Below are positions 24,457 to 37,672 of a stretch of 64,000 nucleotides of DNA, piece by piece. Below the pieces are notes generated by a model that worked only from the letters and a program-made list of their open reading frames with translations, searched no databases and was not told the origin of the DNA. The stretch spans positions 29,807-93,806 of the forward strand of contig NZ_JACIZD010000008.1 of NCBI RefSeq assembly GCF_014359565.1. Reading direction: 5' to 3'. The stretch comes from Immundisolibacter sp. (GTDB taxonomy: Bacteria; Pseudomonadota; Gammaproteobacteria; Immundisolibacterales; Immundisolibacteraceae). The number at the start of each line of letters is the position of its first letter. Position 1 is the first letter of the stretch. The translations under genes were made by a program, and so were the position numbers.

Positions 24457-25695
24457 TCAGTTGGCCGGTCGCAGGGCATACAGGCGCCCTCCTTCGGACA
24501 GGAAGTAGGCCACGCCATCACGCACGTACGGCGTCAGCAGGAAGGCATCCTTGGTCGGCCGCGTGCGTCCGACCAGCGTACCGTCATCGGCCCTCAGCCA
24601 GTGCACGTAGCCTTCGATGTCGGCGACGGCAAGGTAAGAACCCACCACCGCCGGGGCCGTCAGGTGGCGCCCCTTGAGCGCGTCCTGCTCCCAGTAGACG
24701 GCGCCGCTGCGCTGATCGAAGGCACTGATCTTGTCATCGGTGTCGACGCCGTAGACGTTGAAGCTGTCTGCCGCCAGGGCGGTATCGCACGACAGCTCGC
24801 GCGCCCAGCCGACCGTGCCGGTGGCCAGTTCGATGGCGCTGGCGCGTCCCTGATAGGCGCCCGCGAATACTGCGCTGCCTTCGATCACCGGCTGGCAGTC
24901 GGCATCGACCATGCGTTCCAGCTCGGTGCGCCCGCGCGGCTGCACGATCGGCGTGTCCCAGGCCTCGCGGCCGGTGTGCAGATCGACGGCCACCAGATGT
25001 CCGTCGGCAAAGCCGTGCACGGCCAGTGTCGGGGTGGTCAGGGGGGCGCTGCCGCCGCGCAGCGACAGCGTGGGCACATCGCGCTCGATGCTCCACTTGC
25101 GGGCGCCGTCGGCGCTGCTGAGGCCATACAGGTGGCCATCGCCGGTGGCGACCACCACCACGCCATCACGCGCAGTTGGCGGCGCCAGAATCTCGCTTTC
25201 CAGCGGCACGCGCCAGCGTTCCTTGCCATCGGTCGCCGCGAGCGCGATCAGCTCGCCATTGGCCGTACCGACCAGCACCAGGCCGTCGCCGGCGCCAACG
25301 CCGCCGGTGATGTCATCCTCGAGGCCGGCCTTCCACAGGCGCTTGCCGTCCGCCAGGGCATGGGCGAACACGTCGCGCCGGGACTGGCCGAGTGTGTAGA
25401 CGACCTCGCCATCGAAGGCCGGCCAGGGTTTCGGATAGCCATCCGGCGTGCCGTCGGTGATGCGGTGCTCGGCCAGCACCTCGACGGTGATCGAACCGGT
25501 CAGTTCCGGCAGCTCGGCCGTGATTTCCGGCTTGTCGTTGGCGGTCAGGCGCCCGGCGACGGACTCGCCGGCCCGGTTCACCCCGCGCACGGCCCCCTTG
25601 CCCAGACTGGACACGGTGCCACAAGCCGCGAGCGCAGTGGCCAGCAGGCCGATGGCCAGGAAGCGCACCGGCATTGAAAGGGTTGCATGGATCAT
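24457..25695 (-). CDS. bamB: Outer-membrane assembly lipoprotein BamB
   Basis: BamB is the beta-propeller lipoprotein of the BAM complex that inserts outer-membrane barrels. A lipoprotein signal ends at LAAC with Cys25 as the lipidated residue. Repeating PQQ-like propeller blades follow (for example GDGHLYGLSSADGARKW, DLHTGREAWDTP, DQRSGAVYWEQ). There are 412 residues from this ATG; a second ATG (MPVRFL) seven codons later is also plausible. The start overlaps the yfgM stop (ATGA). Confidence 0.95.
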   Translation of the reverse strand: MIHATLSMPVRFLAIGLLATALAACGTVSSLGKGAVRGVNRAGESVAGRLTANDKPEITAELPELTGSITVEVLAEHRITDGTPDGYPKPWPAFDGEVVYTLGQSRRDVFAHALADGKRLWKAGLEDDITGGVGAGDGLVLVGTANGELIALAATDGKERWRVPLESEILAPPTARDGVVVVATGDGHLYGLSSADGARKWSIERDVPTLSLRGGSAPLTTPTLAVHGFADGHLVAVDLHTGREAWDTPIVQPRGRTELERMVDADCQPVIEGSAVFAGAYQGRASAIELATGTVGWARELSCDTALAADSFNVYGVDTDDKISAFDQRSGAVYWEQDALKGRHLTAPAVVGSYLAVADIEGYVHWLRADDGTLVGRTRPTKDAFLLTPYVRDGVAYFLSEGGRLYALRPAN

Positions 25696-26302
25696 GGCTG
25701 GCCCAGCGCATCGAGCTTGAGTTTGATCAGCGCTGCCTGTCCGGACTCGGGCGGCAACCCGGCCAGCGCCTCCTGATAAGCCTGGCGCGCGTCCTGCAGT
25801 CGGTCCTGGGCACGGGCGATGTCACCCCTGAGTTCGGCCAGGGCCGGCGAGGTGGCCGGGATGTCCTTGCCCAGTGCATCCTGCGCAGCCTGCGCCTTGC
25901 CCTGGTCCAGCAGCAGGCGCGCCAGGCGCAGGCTGGCCAGTGCCCGGTCGGTCGGCTCACCGGCATGTTCCACCACCCAGCGCAAGTGTTGCTCGGCCAT
26001 GTCGAGCTTGCCTGCCTCGACCGCCTGCTTGGCCTGCGCCAGGGCGACGAAGCTCGCATAGCTGGTGCGCGGATACTGCGCGCGCAACTGCGCGGCCAGG
26101 GCGTCGGCCGTCTGCCCGGCCGGCGGCTGCTGATAGGCGGCGAACAGTGCCGCCGCCTCGGTCGCCTGGCGCTGCTGATAACTGCCGTAAAAATGCTTGC
26201 CCAGCAGCCCGGCCAGCACGGCCACGATGACGACTGTCAGCAGGCGTCCGTACTGGTCCCACAGGCGGCGCAGGTGTTCGATCTGATCGGCGTCGGCGGT
26301 GC

Positions 26303-26306
<4 letters not shown>
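25692..26306 (-). CDS. yfgM: YfgM-type ancillary SecYEG/chaperone protein
   Basis: A 204-residue type II membrane protein with a short cytoplasmic N-terminus, one transmembrane helix (residues about 20-39, [16 protein letters not shown]) and a periplasmic TPR-like region rich in Ala/Gln. In E. coli YfgM sits at the Sec translocon with PpiD. Both junctions overlap by ATGA with hisS and bamB, so it is tightly embedded in the operon. Confidence 0.9.
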
Positions 26307-27589
<1,283 letters not shown>

Positions 27590-27597
27590 GATCGGTA

Positions 27598-28563
27598 TCA
27601 GGGAGTCGTGGCGGGCGGCACAGCGCCGGACGGCGATGTGCCGGGGAATTCGGAAGCCGCCTGCGGCGGCCGGGTGCCCAGCGTCATGCGCACCACATGC
27701 TGGTCGGCCGGCAACGTGACCGGCTCGCCATTGTAGAAAACGTCGACCGCCGGCGCGTTGCCGAGCAACACCCGCAGCGGCGGCTGTCCGCGCACGGTGC
27801 GTTCCGGACCCGGGCTGACCAGTTCGTAAACGAGGCGCCGGCCGGCGTGGTCAGTGACTTCCACCCAGCTGACGGCCCGGCTGCGCAGGCGCAGTTCAGC
27901 CTCGCCCTGGCCGGCAGCATCAGAAGCGTGCGCGGCGAGCTGCTGGCCGGCTCCCGGCGACGGCGACGGTGCCGCTTCGGCCGCCGCAGCCGGCGTCGCC
28001 TCAGTGGCGACGACCTGATCTGCACTCGCGCTCGGAGAGTCGGCAATCGCCTCCACCGGCGGCGGGCTTTCCGGCACGGCATCGAGCCGCGGCGGCTCGG
28101 CCGGCACAACACTCGAATCGGCATGCACGGGCGCGGGCTCACCATCCGCTACCGGCGGCTCGCGTCCGGCACCGGCCCAGATGGCTGCCAACACCGCGGA
28201 CGCCAGCACGACCAGCAGCCCACCCACGCGCACCAGCCGGGGGCGCCCGGGGTGCAGTTCGGGAGCACGGCGCAGGGGCGTGGTATGCCCATCGGCTGAC
28301 GCCGGCCGGAAACCGCGCAACAGGGCCTGCTCGTCCAGTCCCAGCAGGATCGCGTAGTTGCGCAGCTGCCCGCGGGCGTAGGTGGCTGCCCCAAACGGCG
28401 CGTAGTCGCCGGCTTCCAGAGCCTCGATCAGTGGCGCACGCAGGCGCAGCCGGTTGGCGGCTTCCGCCGTCGACCAACCGCGCCCGAGGCGGGCCTGGCG
28501 CAGCTGCTCGCCGATCGAAGCGGCAGCCGCCGGCGCCGCGTCATGCTCCACGTCCACGGTCAA
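27598..28563 (-). CDS. rodZ: RodZ-like cell-shape protein
   Basis: RodZ links MreB filaments to the membrane. The 321 residues show an N-terminal Cro-type HTH ([24 protein letters not shown] split across residues 18-41), one membrane helix near residues 110-133, a Pro/Ala/Ser-rich periplasmic linker, and a C-terminal beta domain ([20 protein letters not shown]). The annotated start is TTG overlapping the pilF stop (TTGA). A GTG two codons later is an alternative. Confidence 0.9.
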   Translation of the reverse strand: MTVDVEHDAAPAAAASIGEQLRQARLGRGWSTAEAANRLRLRAPLIEALEAGDYAPFGAATYARGQLRNYAILLGLDEQALLRGFRPASADGHTTPLRRAPELHPGRPRLVRVGGLLVVLASAVLAAIWAGAGREPPVADGEPAPVHADSSVVPAEPPRLDAVPESPPPVEAIADSPSASADQVVATEATPAAAAEAAPSPSPGAGQQLAAHASDAAGQGEAELRLRSRAVSWVEVTDHAGRRLVYELVSPGPERTVRGQPPLRVLLGNAPAVDVFYNGEPVTLPADQHVVRMTLGTRPPQAASEFPGTSPSGAVPPATTP

Positions 28564-29372
28564 TGCAGCTCTTGCGCTTCGCGCGAATCGGGGAAACGGT
28601 TCTTGAGCAACATGCGGTAGCTGGCAGCCCGGTCCAGGTCGCCGAGAGCCGTTTCCACCTGGATCCCCAGCGCCAACCCGGCCGGCGTCTGACCGGCGCT
28701 GCGGACATAGCGGGCCAGATGCTCACGGGCGGTGCGGGCGTCGCCTTTCTTGAACTGAAGGTCGGCCAGCATCAGGCTGGCCGTTGCAAAGCCCGGGTCC
28801 AGCTGCACGGCGGTCGCCAGGTCGATCTGGGCACGTTCGCCGTCGCCGTGGCGTAGCGCGCACTCGGCGGCGTTGGTATAGGCCAGGGCCGGGGTCTGGT
28901 AAAGCGGGTTCGCAATGGCGCAGCGAAACTGCGCGTCCGCTTCGCGCGCCTTGCCCTGACCGCACAGGTATACCCCGTAGTTGTTGCGGATTTCGGGGTC
29001 GCTGGGCGACAAGGCCAGCGCGCGCTGGTAATGCTCCTCGGCCACCTGCGGTTTGCCCAGCCGCAGCTGCAGCAAGGCCATGGCGGCATGCGCGCTGGCG
29101 TTGCGCGGGTTCAGCTGCAGGCTCTGCTCCAGCTCCCGCAGCGCCACATCGAGCGCCCCCTCCTGCAGGTAACCTGCGCCCAGCGCCATGCGCAGCTCGG
29201 ACAGGCGCTCGTTCTTGCTCAGCTTGCGCTCCGGATCGCTGGCAACACGGCTGCAGGTGTCCATGTCGATCGCCAGTTCACCGCCGGACGCGTCCCGCAG
29301 CGCCGGATCGCGCGTGCTGGCGCAACCGGCCAGGACCAGGGCGGCGATCGAGACTGCGACCTGCCTGGGCAT
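28560..29372 (-). CDS. pilF: Type IV pilus biogenesis lipoprotein PilF/PilW (TPR)
   Basis: This outer-membrane lipoprotein pilots the PilQ secretin. The signal peptide ends LVLAGC with Cys17 as the lipidated residue. At least four TPR helical pairs follow (for example AHAAMALLQLRLGKPQVAEE and IRNNYGVYLCGQGKAREA). It has 270 residues. Its 3' end overlaps rodZ. It connects this housekeeping operon with the pilus operon at 45-52 kb. Confidence 0.92.
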   Translation of the reverse strand: MPRQVAVSIAALVLAGCASTRDPALRDASGGELAIDMDTCSRVASDPERKLSKNERLSELRMALGAGYLQEGALDVALRELEQSLQLNPRNASAHAAMALLQLRLGKPQVAEEHYQRALALSPSDPEIRNNYGVYLCGQGKAREADAQFRCAIANPLYQTPALAYTNAAECALRHGDGERAQIDLATAVQLDPGFATASLMLADLQFKKGDARTAREHLARYVRSAGQTPAGLALGIQVETALGDLDRAASYRMLLKNRFPDSREAQELH

Positions 29373-29377
29373 CGGAC

Positions 29378-30472
29378 TCAGACCACCACAGGCACGTGCG
29401 TGCTGCGCCGCTGGCGCGGCAGCACCTTGCCCGCAAGCTGACCACAGGCGCCGTCGATGCCGTCGCCGCGGGTCTTACGGACCGTGGCGACCAGGCCGTG
29501 ACGCAGCACCTCGTCGCGGAATTTCGCGACCGCCTCCGGGGGCGAGGTCTCGTAGGGCAGGCCGGCGACCGGGTTGTACGGAATCAGGTTGACCTTGGCC
29601 GGCACGCGCGCGAGCAGCTTGGCCAATGCCTTGGCCTGCGCCGGGTGGTCGTTGACGCCGGCCAGCAGCGTGTACTCGAAGGTGACGCGGCGGCGATCGT
29701 CCCCGGCCACGTAACGGCGGCAGGCGTCCAGCAGTTCGGCGATCGGGTAGCGCCGGTTCAGCGGCACCAGTTCGTCACGCAGCGCGTCGTCCGGCGCATG
29801 CAGCGACACGGCCAGCGCCACCGGGCATTCCTCGCGCAGGCGGTCGATCATCGGCACCACGCCGGCGGTGCTGACCGTAACGCGCCGCTTGGACAGACCG
29901 TAGGCCAGGTCGTCCAGCAGCACGCGGATGGCGGCCACCACGTTGTCGAAGTTCAGCAGCGGCTCGCCCATGCCCATGAACACGACGTTGGTGATGGGCT
30001 TCTCACGCACCGGGTGCGGCGGCAGCAGCCGGCTGGCGGTCCACATCTGGCCCAGGATCTCGCCCGTGCTCAGGTTGCGGTTGAAGCCCTGCTGGGCGGT
30101 CTGGCAGAAGCTGCAGTTGAGCTGGCAGCCGACCTGCGAGGACACGCACAGCGTGCCGCGGCGCGTCTCGGGGATGTACACCGTCTCGATGGCACTGCCG
30201 CCGGGCAGGCGCAGCAGCCATTTGCGGGTGCCGTCCGCCGCCTGCTGGTCGGCAGTGACTTCAGGCACCCGAATTTCGGTTTCCTGCGCCAGCCGTTCGC
30301 GCAGCGCCTTGCTCAAATTGGTCATGGCCGCGAAATCGTCGCAGCCACGCGCATGCAGCCACTGCAGCAGCTGATCGGCCCGAAACGGCTTCTCGCCCAG
30401 CTGCGTCAGCAAACCGGCCAGACCCGGGCGATCCAGGTCCAGCAGGTTGGGTTTGGTGCAGGTCGCGTCCAA
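29378..30472 (-). CDS. rlmN: Dual-specificity RNA methyltransferase RlmN
   Basis: A radical-SAM enzyme that methylates C2 of A2503 in 23S rRNA and A37 in some tRNAs. The 364 residues contain the cluster motif CQLNCSFC, the [11 protein letters not shown] loop and the C-terminal catalytic Cys in [10 protein letters not shown]. The start is a TTG: family alignment ([21 protein letters not shown]) requires sequence upstream of the first internal ATG. It follows ndk after 12 bases. Confidence 0.95.
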   Translation of the reverse strand: MDATCTKPNLLDLDRPGLAGLLTQLGEKPFRADQLLQWLHARGCDDFAAMTNLSKALRERLAQETEIRVPEVTADQQAADGTRKWLLRLPGGSAIETVYIPETRRGTLCVSSQVGCQLNCSFCQTAQQGFNRNLSTGEILGQMWTASRLLPPHPVREKPITNVVFMGMGEPLLNFDNVVAAIRVLLDDLAYGLSKRRVTVSTAGVVPMIDRLREECPVALAVSLHAPDDALRDELVPLNRRYPIAELLDACRRYVAGDDRRRVTFEYTLLAGVNDHPAQAKALAKLLARVPAKVNLIPYNPVAGLPYETSPPEAVAKFRDEVLRHGLVATVRKTRGDGIDGACGQLAGKVLPRQRRSTHVPVVV

Positions 30473-30484
30473 GACGTCCGGGGC

Positions 30485-30916
30485 TTAGCGCGTGCGCGGG
30501 CAGATTTGCCCGGGCTCGAAGAAATAGGCGATCTCGGTCGCGGCATTCTCGACGCTGTCGGAACCGTGAACGGCGTTTTCTTCGATGTTGCTGGCAAAGT
30601 CGGCGCGAATGGTGCCCGGCGCGGCCTTGGCCGGATCGGTGGCACCCATCAGCTCGCGGTGTCTGGCAACCGCGTTGTCGCCCTCCAGCACCTGGATCAT
30701 TACCGGGCCGGTGGTCATGAAGGCGACCAGGTCCTTGAAGAACGGCCGCTCGCGATGCACGGCGTAGAAGCCCTCGGCACGCTCGCGGCTCAGATGCTCC
30801 ATGCGGGCGGCGATGATCTTCAGGCCGGCCTGCTCGAAACGGGAATAGATGGCGCCAATGACGTTCTTGGCGACGGCATCGGGCTTGATGATGGACAGGG
30901 TGCGTTCAGTGGCCAT
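30485..30916 (-). CDS. ndk: Nucleoside diphosphate kinase
   Basis: A 143-residue enzyme that balances NTP pools by phosphoryl transfer through a His intermediate. The sequence begins [18 protein letters not shown]. The catalytic His lies in the conserved [13 protein letters not shown] segment near residue 117. The upstream in-frame ATG adds 12 residues absent from the family, so MATERT was chosen. It is divergent from the tRNA block, whose promoter starts about 80 bases away. Confidence 0.96.
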   Translation of the reverse strand: MATERTLSIIKPDAVAKNVIGAIYSRFEQAGLKIIAARMEHLSRERAEGFYAVHRERPFFKDLVAFMTTGPVMIQVLEGDNAVARHRELMGATDPAKAAPGTIRADFASNIEENAVHGSDSVENAATEIAYFFEPGQICPRTR

Positions 30917-30996
30917 GGTGTGATTCAGGATGGGGTAGACGGGAGATTTCAAGGGCGGCGAATTCTAACAGCTTGTCGGTGCCCCGCCCGGACGCG

Positions 30997-31026
30997 TTGA
31001 CCCTCCGCCGAGCCGCGCTGTATAGT
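30997..31026 (+). promoter_or_regulatory. Sigma-70 promoter of the tRNA cluster
   Basis: TTGACC (30997-31002) and TATAGT (31021-31026) are separated by 18 bases and followed by a GC-rich discriminator (TCGCGCCCCGCG) of the stringently controlled type. Transcription would start near 31033, about 30 bases before tRNA-Pro. Confidence 0.75.
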
Positions 31027-31063
31027 TCGCGCCCCGCGCAACGGTGCGGGCCAGGCGAAATCT

Positions 31064-31140
31064 CGGGGTATGGCGCAGTCTGGTAGCGCGCCAGCTTTGG
31101 GTGCTGGATGTCGGGAGTTCGAATCTCTCTACCCCGACCA
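31064..31140 (+). tRNA. tRNA-Pro (anticodon TGG)
   Basis: A 77-base cloverleaf. Acceptor stem CGGGGTA pairs with TACCCCG, the anticodon arm is CCAGC-TTTGGGT-GCTGG, the T arm has GTTCGAATC, and CCA is encoded. First of four tRNAs. Confidence 0.97.
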
Positions 31141-31179
31141 GTTCGTCGCGGCAGGATTGGGGCAGGTTTCGGGTTCGCT

Positions 31180-31257
31180 GCGCCCGTAGCTCAGCCAGGA
31201 CAGAGCAACGGCCTTCTAAGCCGTCGGTCGCAGGTTCGAATCCTGCCGGGCGCGCCA
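31180..31257 (+). tRNA. tRNA-Arg (anticodon TCT)
   Basis: Acceptor GCGCCCG pairs with CGGGCGC, the anticodon arm is ACGGC-CTTCTAA-GCCGT, the T arm has GGTTCGAATCC, and CCA is encoded. It lies 39 bases after tRNA-Pro on the same presumed transcript. Confidence 0.96.
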
Positions 31258-31274
31258 TGTCGCCACAGGTTTAT

Positions 31275-31351
31275 GGTGAGCGTAGCTCAGTCGGTAGAGC
31301 CCCGGATTGTGATTCCGGTGGTCGTGGGTTCGATCCCCATCGCTCACCCCA
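31275..31351 (+). tRNA. tRNA-His (anticodon GTG)
   Basis: It includes the extra G-1 (31275) pairing with the discriminator C, a hallmark of tRNA-His. Acceptor GTGAGCG pairs with CGCTCAC, the anticodon loop is ATTGTGATT, and CCA is encoded. Confidence 0.96.
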
Positions 31352-31387
31352 GTTTGATGCCAGTTTGATGTTTGATGTTTGAGTTTC

Positions 31388-31463
<76 letters not shown>

Positions 31464-31471
31464 TTAAGAAC

Positions 31472-31503
31472 AAGGGGTTAGGCTCACGCCTGACCCCTTT
31501 TTT
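31472..31503 (+). terminator. Rho-independent terminator of the tRNA operon
   Basis: The stem AGGGGTTAGGC pairs with GCCTGACCCCT (one G-T pair) around TCAC and is followed by a run of seven T. It directly follows tRNA-Lys. Confidence 0.93.
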
Positions 31504-31520
31504 GTTGGGTTTTTCGTGCT

Positions 31521-31801
31521 GCGGTGGCCTCCGCGGTGAACCTGCCCAGCTTCTTCATGGGCCGGCTGATCCAGGCCGACTATCCGCGCACCACCGCCAT
31601 CGCCTTCACTGCCGCGGGCAACAACTTCGAGCAGGCCATCGCCGTGGCCGTCGCCTCGTTCGGCCTGGCCTCGCCGGTCGCCTTCACCACGGTGATCGGG
31701 CCGTGCCGGTGCTCATCCTGCTGGTGCAGCTTGCCTTGCGGCTGGGCCGCCGGTGGCGGCTCAGCGGCGCGCCTTCCCCTGCCACCCCATCGAGGCCGTG
31801 A
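31521..31801 (+). pseudogene. Broken ACR3-type arsenite efflux gene (C-terminal remnant)
   Basis: Only the last quarter of an ACR3 permease is readable. One frame gives [20 protein letters not shown] and [20 protein letters not shown], then VAFTTVIGP. After GGGCCG the reading switches frame to [18 protein letters not shown] and a stop at 31799-31801. In intact ACR3 the joint reads IGPLVEVPVLI, so about ten bases encoding LVE seem lost. The 5' three-quarters of the gene is absent: tRNA-Lys and its terminator stand there instead. arsC starts one base after the stop. Arsenite export from this copy should be impossible. Confidence 0.85.
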
Positions 31802-31802
31802 C

Positions 31803-32225
31803 ATGAGCCAGATCACCATCTACCACAACCCCGCCTGTGGCACCTCGCGCAACGTGCTGGCCCTGATCCGCAACAGCGGCGAGGAGCCCACGATCATCGA
31901 GTATCTGAAGACGCCACCCGACCGTGAAACGCTGCACCGCCTGATCGCCGCGATGGGCATACCGGTGCGCGCGCTGCTGCGCGCGAAAGGCACGCCCTAC
32001 GCCGAACTCGGCCTCGATGATCCGAAATGGAGCGACGAGCAATTGATCGACTTCATGCTTGAACACCCCATCCTCATCAACCGGCCCATCGTCGTCACGC
32101 CGCTGGGCACACGGCTGTGCCGACCTTCGGAAACCGTGCTGGACATTCTTCCCCAGCCCCAGCGTGGCGCATTCAACAAGGAAGACGGCGAAGCCGTCGT
32201 CGATGCGGGAGGCCGCCGTGTCTGA
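31803..32225 (+). CDS. arsC: Arsenate reductase, glutaredoxin-linked
   Basis: ArsC reduces arsenate to arsenite using glutathione and glutaredoxin. The 140 residues begin with the catalytic loop [16 protein letters not shown] (Cys12 as nucleophile). They keep the three-Arg signature region with [16 protein letters not shown]. Length is normal and the frame intact. It is likely read with arsH, whose start lies inside its 3' end. With the neighbouring permease broken, its product arsenite must leave by another transporter or be methylated or oxidised elsewhere. Confidence 0.95.
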   Translation: MSQITIYHNPACGTSRNVLALIRNSGEEPTIIEYLKTPPDRETLHRLIAAMGIPVRALLRAKGTPYAELGLDDPKWSDEQLIDFMLEHPILINRPIVVTPLGTRLCRPSETVLDILPQPQRGAFNKEDGEAVVDAGGRRV

Positions 32226-32940
32226 GTCCAGCATCGACCTGCCCAATATCGACAGCGCGCTGTTCCAGCAACCCGATGCCCAGCGGCTGCTGGCACCCCG
32301 GCGCGCCACGCACGCGCCGCGCTTCCTGCTGCTCTACGGCTCGCTGCGCGAACGCTCATACAGCCGCCTGGCTGCCGAAGAAGCGGCGCGCATCCTGCGG
32401 GCGCTCGGCGGCGAGACGCGTATGTTCAACCCCTCGGGCCTGCCGCTGGTGGACGATGCCCCCGCCGATCACCCGAAGGTCAGGGAACTGCACGAGCTGG
32501 TGCAATGGGCCGAAGGCTTGGTGTGGAGTTCGCCCGAGCGCCACGGCGCGATGACCGGCCTGATGAAGACGCAGATCGACTGGATTCCGCTATCCATCGG
32601 CGTAGTGCGCCCCACCCAAGGCAAGACGCTGGCGGTCATGCAGGTCTCGGGTGGCTCACAGTCCTTCAACGCGGTCAACCAGATGCGCCTGTTGGGCCGC
32701 TGGATGCGGATGCTGACGATCCCTAACCAGTCCTCGGTTGCCAAGGCATACCAAGAGTTCGACGAGGCCGGGCGCATGAAGCCCTCGCCCTACTACGACC
32801 GCATCGTGGATGTGATGGAAGAACTGATGAAGTTCACGCTGCTCACCCGCGACGTGGCGCCGTATTTGGTGGATCGCTACAGCGAGCGCAAGGAAAGTGC
32901 CGAGGCTTTGGCGCAACGGATGCGGCAAGACGCCCTTTGA
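32203..32940 (+). CDS. arsH: Arsenical resistance flavoprotein ArsH
   Basis: ArsH is an NADPH-FMN oxidoreductase that oxidises trivalent organoarsenicals. The 245-residue frame has the FMN-phosphate loop [19 protein letters not shown] and the ArsH-specific [18 protein letters not shown]. It also has [18 protein letters not shown]. The ATG at 32203 overlaps the last 23 bases of arsC; a GTG at 32218 ([12 protein letters not shown]) is an alternative start. Intact at both ends. Confidence 0.93.
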   Translation: MREAAVSESSIDLPNIDSALFQQPDAQRLLAPRRATHAPRFLLLYGSLRERSYSRLAAEEAARILRALGGETRMFNPSGLPLVDDAPADHPKVRELHELVQWAEGLVWSSPERHGAMTGLMKTQIDWIPLSIGVVRPTQGKTLAVMQVSGGSQSFNAVNQMRLLGRWMRMLTIPNQSSVAKAYQEFDEAGRMKPSPYYDRIVDVMEELMKFTLLTRDVAPYLVDRYSERKESAEALAQRMRQDAL

Positions 32941-33375
32941 CCAAGCGCTGGGGAACCACTGATCAATCCCTCGCCGCCGAAGGCATGACCGAAGGAAAGG
33001 CACGATGCCCCAACGCATCGATCGCGCAGGCGATTGAAATGGCGTGAGTCTCTAGCGGGCGCCCCGCGAAAGACGTTCTCGAAAAGCCTCCCGGAAAACG
33101 CCGCCCGGCGCCCTGCCCGGCCGGCAGCTCGGTGCGCCAGTCCAAGGCAAGGGGAGCGATTCCAGCGAAGGGTCCTGTGAGCGCCGGTGGGATCATCAGG
33201 ACATGACCGTGACGCTCAAGACTCCGGGGCTCCTGAATCTGGTCTCAGGCGCCTGTGCGGATTGGAAAGGACCGGCGCCGCCAAAATCGATGGCTGCAAG
33301 CTGCCGATCCTGTCAGCCATCGGACAACTGTAGAGCCCGGCTATGCCAGGCGATCAGCGCGCGCCGTATGCGCCG
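32941..33375. other. Intergenic gap between arsH and the helicase gene
   Basis: About 435 bases without a convincing gene. GGGGAACCACTGATCAA at about 32950 resembles the end of some insertion sequences, but no partner end was found. It probably marks the far border of the imported arsenic segment. No terminator was seen for either flanking gene. Confidence 0.4.
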
Positions 33376-35241
<1,866 letters not shown>

Positions 35242-35339
35242 GATTTTCGATACCAGTGGAAAAAAAACGGATCGCCACGGCGCGGGGCAGTATGCAGCCG
35301 GCGGCGCAAAATACATTCGGTCAGTGGAACCGCCACCCC

Positions 35340-35506
35340 GTGGGAGCGGCGCCCCCGCCGCGAATCTTCAGTTCAACTATTCGGCCCGAGGGCGGGCCTC
35401 CCACGGGGTGGCGAATCCTCGGTTCAACCGTTCGGCCCGAGGGCGGGCCTCCCACGGGGTGGCGAATCCTCGGTTCACCCATTCGGCCCGGGGGCGGGCC
35501 TCCCAC
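35340..35506. repeat. REP-like array, one full and two shortened units
   Basis: The first unit (35340-35404) is complete. Two further copies begin GGGGTGGCGAATCCTCGGTT, lack the GCGGCGCCCC hairpin, and keep the GGCCCGAGGGCGGGCC hairpin and CCTCCCAC end. They repeat with a period of about 51 bases. The array fills the gap between prfC and deaD, both on the minus strand. Confidence 0.82.
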
Positions 35507-35521
35507 ACGACACAAAGCCAA

Positions 35522-37105
35522 TCAATGCTCGCGCGTGGCCAGGAAACGCAGCTCCGGCCAGCGCTCTTCGGTGAGGTTCAGGTTCACCCGGGTCGGCGCC
35601 AGGTACACCAGCTCGCCGTTGCCGTCGAGGGCCAGGTTGGCCTCCGCGCGGCGCTGGAATTCGTCGAGCTTCTTGGCGTCGTCGCCGTGTACCCAGCGGC
35701 AGGTGACGACGTTGACCGGCTCGAAGGTCGCCTCGACGCCGTACTCATGCTTCAGGCGATAGGCCGCCACTTCGAACTGCAGCACGCCGACCGCGCCCAG
35801 GATCAGATCGTTGTTGATCAGCGGCCGGAACAGCTGCGTGGCGCCCTCCTCCGACAATTGTTCCAGGCCCTTGAGCAGCGCCTTGCTGCGCAGCGGGTCG
35901 CGCAGCTGGGCGCGGCGGAACAGCTCCGGCGCGAAGTCCGGAATGCCCGTGTAGCGCAGGCTCTCGCCCTGCGTGAAGGTGTCGCCGATGCGCACCGTGC
36001 CGTGGTTGTGGATGCCCAGAATGTCACCGGCCACGGCCCGCTCGGCGCCTTCGCGCTCGCCGGCCATGAAAGTGATGGCGTTGGCCAGCTGCTGCTCGCG
36101 GCCGATGCGCACATGCTTGATGCGGATGCCGCGCTCGTAGGCGCCCGAGCAGACGCGAAAGAACGCCACCCGGTCGCGGTGCGCCGGGTCCATGTTCGCC
36201 TGGATCTTGAACACGAAACCGGTGAAAGCCGGCTCGTCGGGCTGCACTACGCGCTCCACCGCTGCCCGTGCGCCCGGCGAGGGCGCGTAGCGCACCACCG
36301 CGTCCAGCAGTTCCTGCACGCCGAAGTTGTGGATGGCGGAACCGAAGAACACCGGCGTCTGGCGGCCGGCGCGGTAGGCCTCGAGGTCAAAACTGGCGCT
36401 GGCGCCCTGCACCAGCTCGATCTCGTCGCGCAGCGCGGCAAGGTCCTGGGCGTCCAGGTGCTCCAGCAGCCGCGGGTCGTCCAGACCGTCCAGCAGCTCG
36501 CCGGCCACCGCGCGCTCGCCGTGGCGGGCACCGAACAACCGCACCTGACCCGTGATCAGGTCGACGATGCCTTTCAGGCGCTGGCCCATGCCGATCGGCC
36601 AGCTCACCGGCGCGCAGGCGATGCCCAGCACCGACTCGATCTCGTCGAGCAGCTCGACCGGCTCGCGGCCCTCGCGATCCAGCTTGTTCACGAAGGTGAT
36701 GATCGGCGTGTCGCGCAGGCGGCACACCTCCATCAGCTTGATGGTGCGTTCCTCCACGCCACGGGCGGCGTCGATCACCATCAGGCAGGAGTCGACCGCC
36801 GTCAGCGTGCGGTAGGTGTCTTCCGAGAAATCGGCGTGGCCGGGCGTGTCCAGCAGGTTCATCACGCAGTCCCGGTACGGGAACTGCATCACCGACGAGG
36901 TCACGGAGATGCCGCGCTCCTTTTCGAGCGCCATCCAGTCCGAGGTGGCGTGGCGGGCGGCCTTGCGCGCCTTGACGGTGCCGGCCATCTGGATGGCGCC
37001 GCCGTACAGCAGCAGCTTTTCAGTCAGCGTGGTCTTGCCGGCATCCGGGTGCGAGATGATGGCGAAGGTGCGCCGCCGGGCGACTTCGGGGGTCAGTTCG
37101 GTCAT
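35522..37105 (-). CDS. prfC: Peptide chain release factor 3
   Basis: RF3 is the GTPase that recycles RF1 and RF2 from the ribosome. The 527 residues have G1 [16 protein letters not shown]3 [14 protein letters not shown] and G4 NKLDREG. They then have domain II ([21 protein letters not shown]) and domain III ending [20 protein letters not shown]. Full length. Confidence 0.96.
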   Translation of the reverse strand: MTELTPEVARRRTFAIISHPDAGKTTLTEKLLLYGGAIQMAGTVKARKAARHATSDWMALEKERGISVTSSVMQFPYRDCVMNLLDTPGHADFSEDTYRTLTAVDSCLMVIDAARGVEERTIKLMEVCRLRDTPIITFVNKLDREGREPVELLDEIESVLGIACAPVSWPIGMGQRLKGIVDLITGQVRLFGARHGERAVAGELLDGLDDPRLLEHLDAQDLAALRDEIELVQGASASFDLEAYRAGRQTPVFFGSAIHNFGVQELLDAVVRYAPSPGARAAVERVVQPDEPAFTGFVFKIQANMDPAHRDRVAFFRVCSGAYERGIRIKHVRIGREQQLANAITFMAGEREGAERAVAGDILGIHNHGTVRIGDTFTQGESLRYTGIPDFAPELFRRAQLRDPLRSKALLKGLEQLSEEGATQLFRPLINNDLILGAVGVLQFEVAAYRLKHEYGVEATFEPVNVVTCRWVHGDDAKKLDEFQRRAEANLALDGNGELVYLAPTRVNLNLTEERWPELRFLATREH

Positions 37106-37180
37106 GCAGGAATCAGCGCCGGCGGAAAGATCGCCGGCAAATCGGGCTCAGGGTTGCACTAGATGGGGACGAAGCAGCGC

Positions 37181-37672
37181 TCAGGCAATGTCCCGGGCGA
37201 GCTGGATGGCGTCTTCGCGCGGCTCGCCGGGCGCTGCCGGGTAGTAGGATTTTCGCACGCCGATGCGCCGGAACCCTAACGACTTGTAAAGCGCCCGCGC
37301 CGGCGTGTTCGACGGGCGCACTTCCAGGTACACCGTGTGCGCCTTGTAGCGGTCGGCCAGATCCAGGAAATGTTCCACCAGCAGGCGGCCGAGGCCCCGC
37401 CCCTGCCGCCCCGGCGCCACGCACACATTCAGCAGGTGCGCCTCGCCGGCGGCGATCGACAAGATGCCGTAGCCCGCCAGCTCGGCGTCGACTTCCAGCA
37501 CCTGACACAGGTAGCCGACGCGCAGGCAGTCGCGAAAGATGCCCTCCGACCACGCCTGAACCGCCGGGTAGGCCTGTTTCTCGATGGCCGCCACGGCCGG
37601 CACGTCGACGGCCGCCATGGCCCGCACCGCGATGACGCCGCCGGCGTCCGGGTCGGGCAGCCGCGCGGCCAT
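37181..37672 (-). CDS. rimI: Ribosomal protein S18-alanine N-acetyltransferase
   Basis: A 163-residue GNAT enzyme acetylating the S18 N-terminus. Acetyl-CoA binding is shown by VAPGRQGRGLGRLLVEHFLD. The motif B region is YLEVRPSNTPARALYKSLGFRRIGVRKSYY (two segments), with the RimI-type Glu and Tyr. Its ATG shares one base with the stop of the uracil-DNA glycosylase gene (TGATG), an order seen in many Gammaproteobacteria. Confidence 0.93.
   Translation of the reverse strand: MAARLPDPDAGGVIAVRAMAAVDVPAVAAIEKQAYPAVQAWSEGIFRDCLRVGYLCQVLEVDAELAGYGILSIAAGEAHLLNVCVAPGRQGRGLGRLLVEHFLDLADRYKAHTVYLEVRPSNTPARALYKSLGFRRIGVRKSYYPAAPGEPREDAIQLARDIA

Noticed and set aside
32950..32966. Possible insertion-sequence end GGGGAACCACTGATCAA
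   Set aside because: No matching opposite end, target duplication or transposase remnant could be seen, so it is mentioned only as a border hint.
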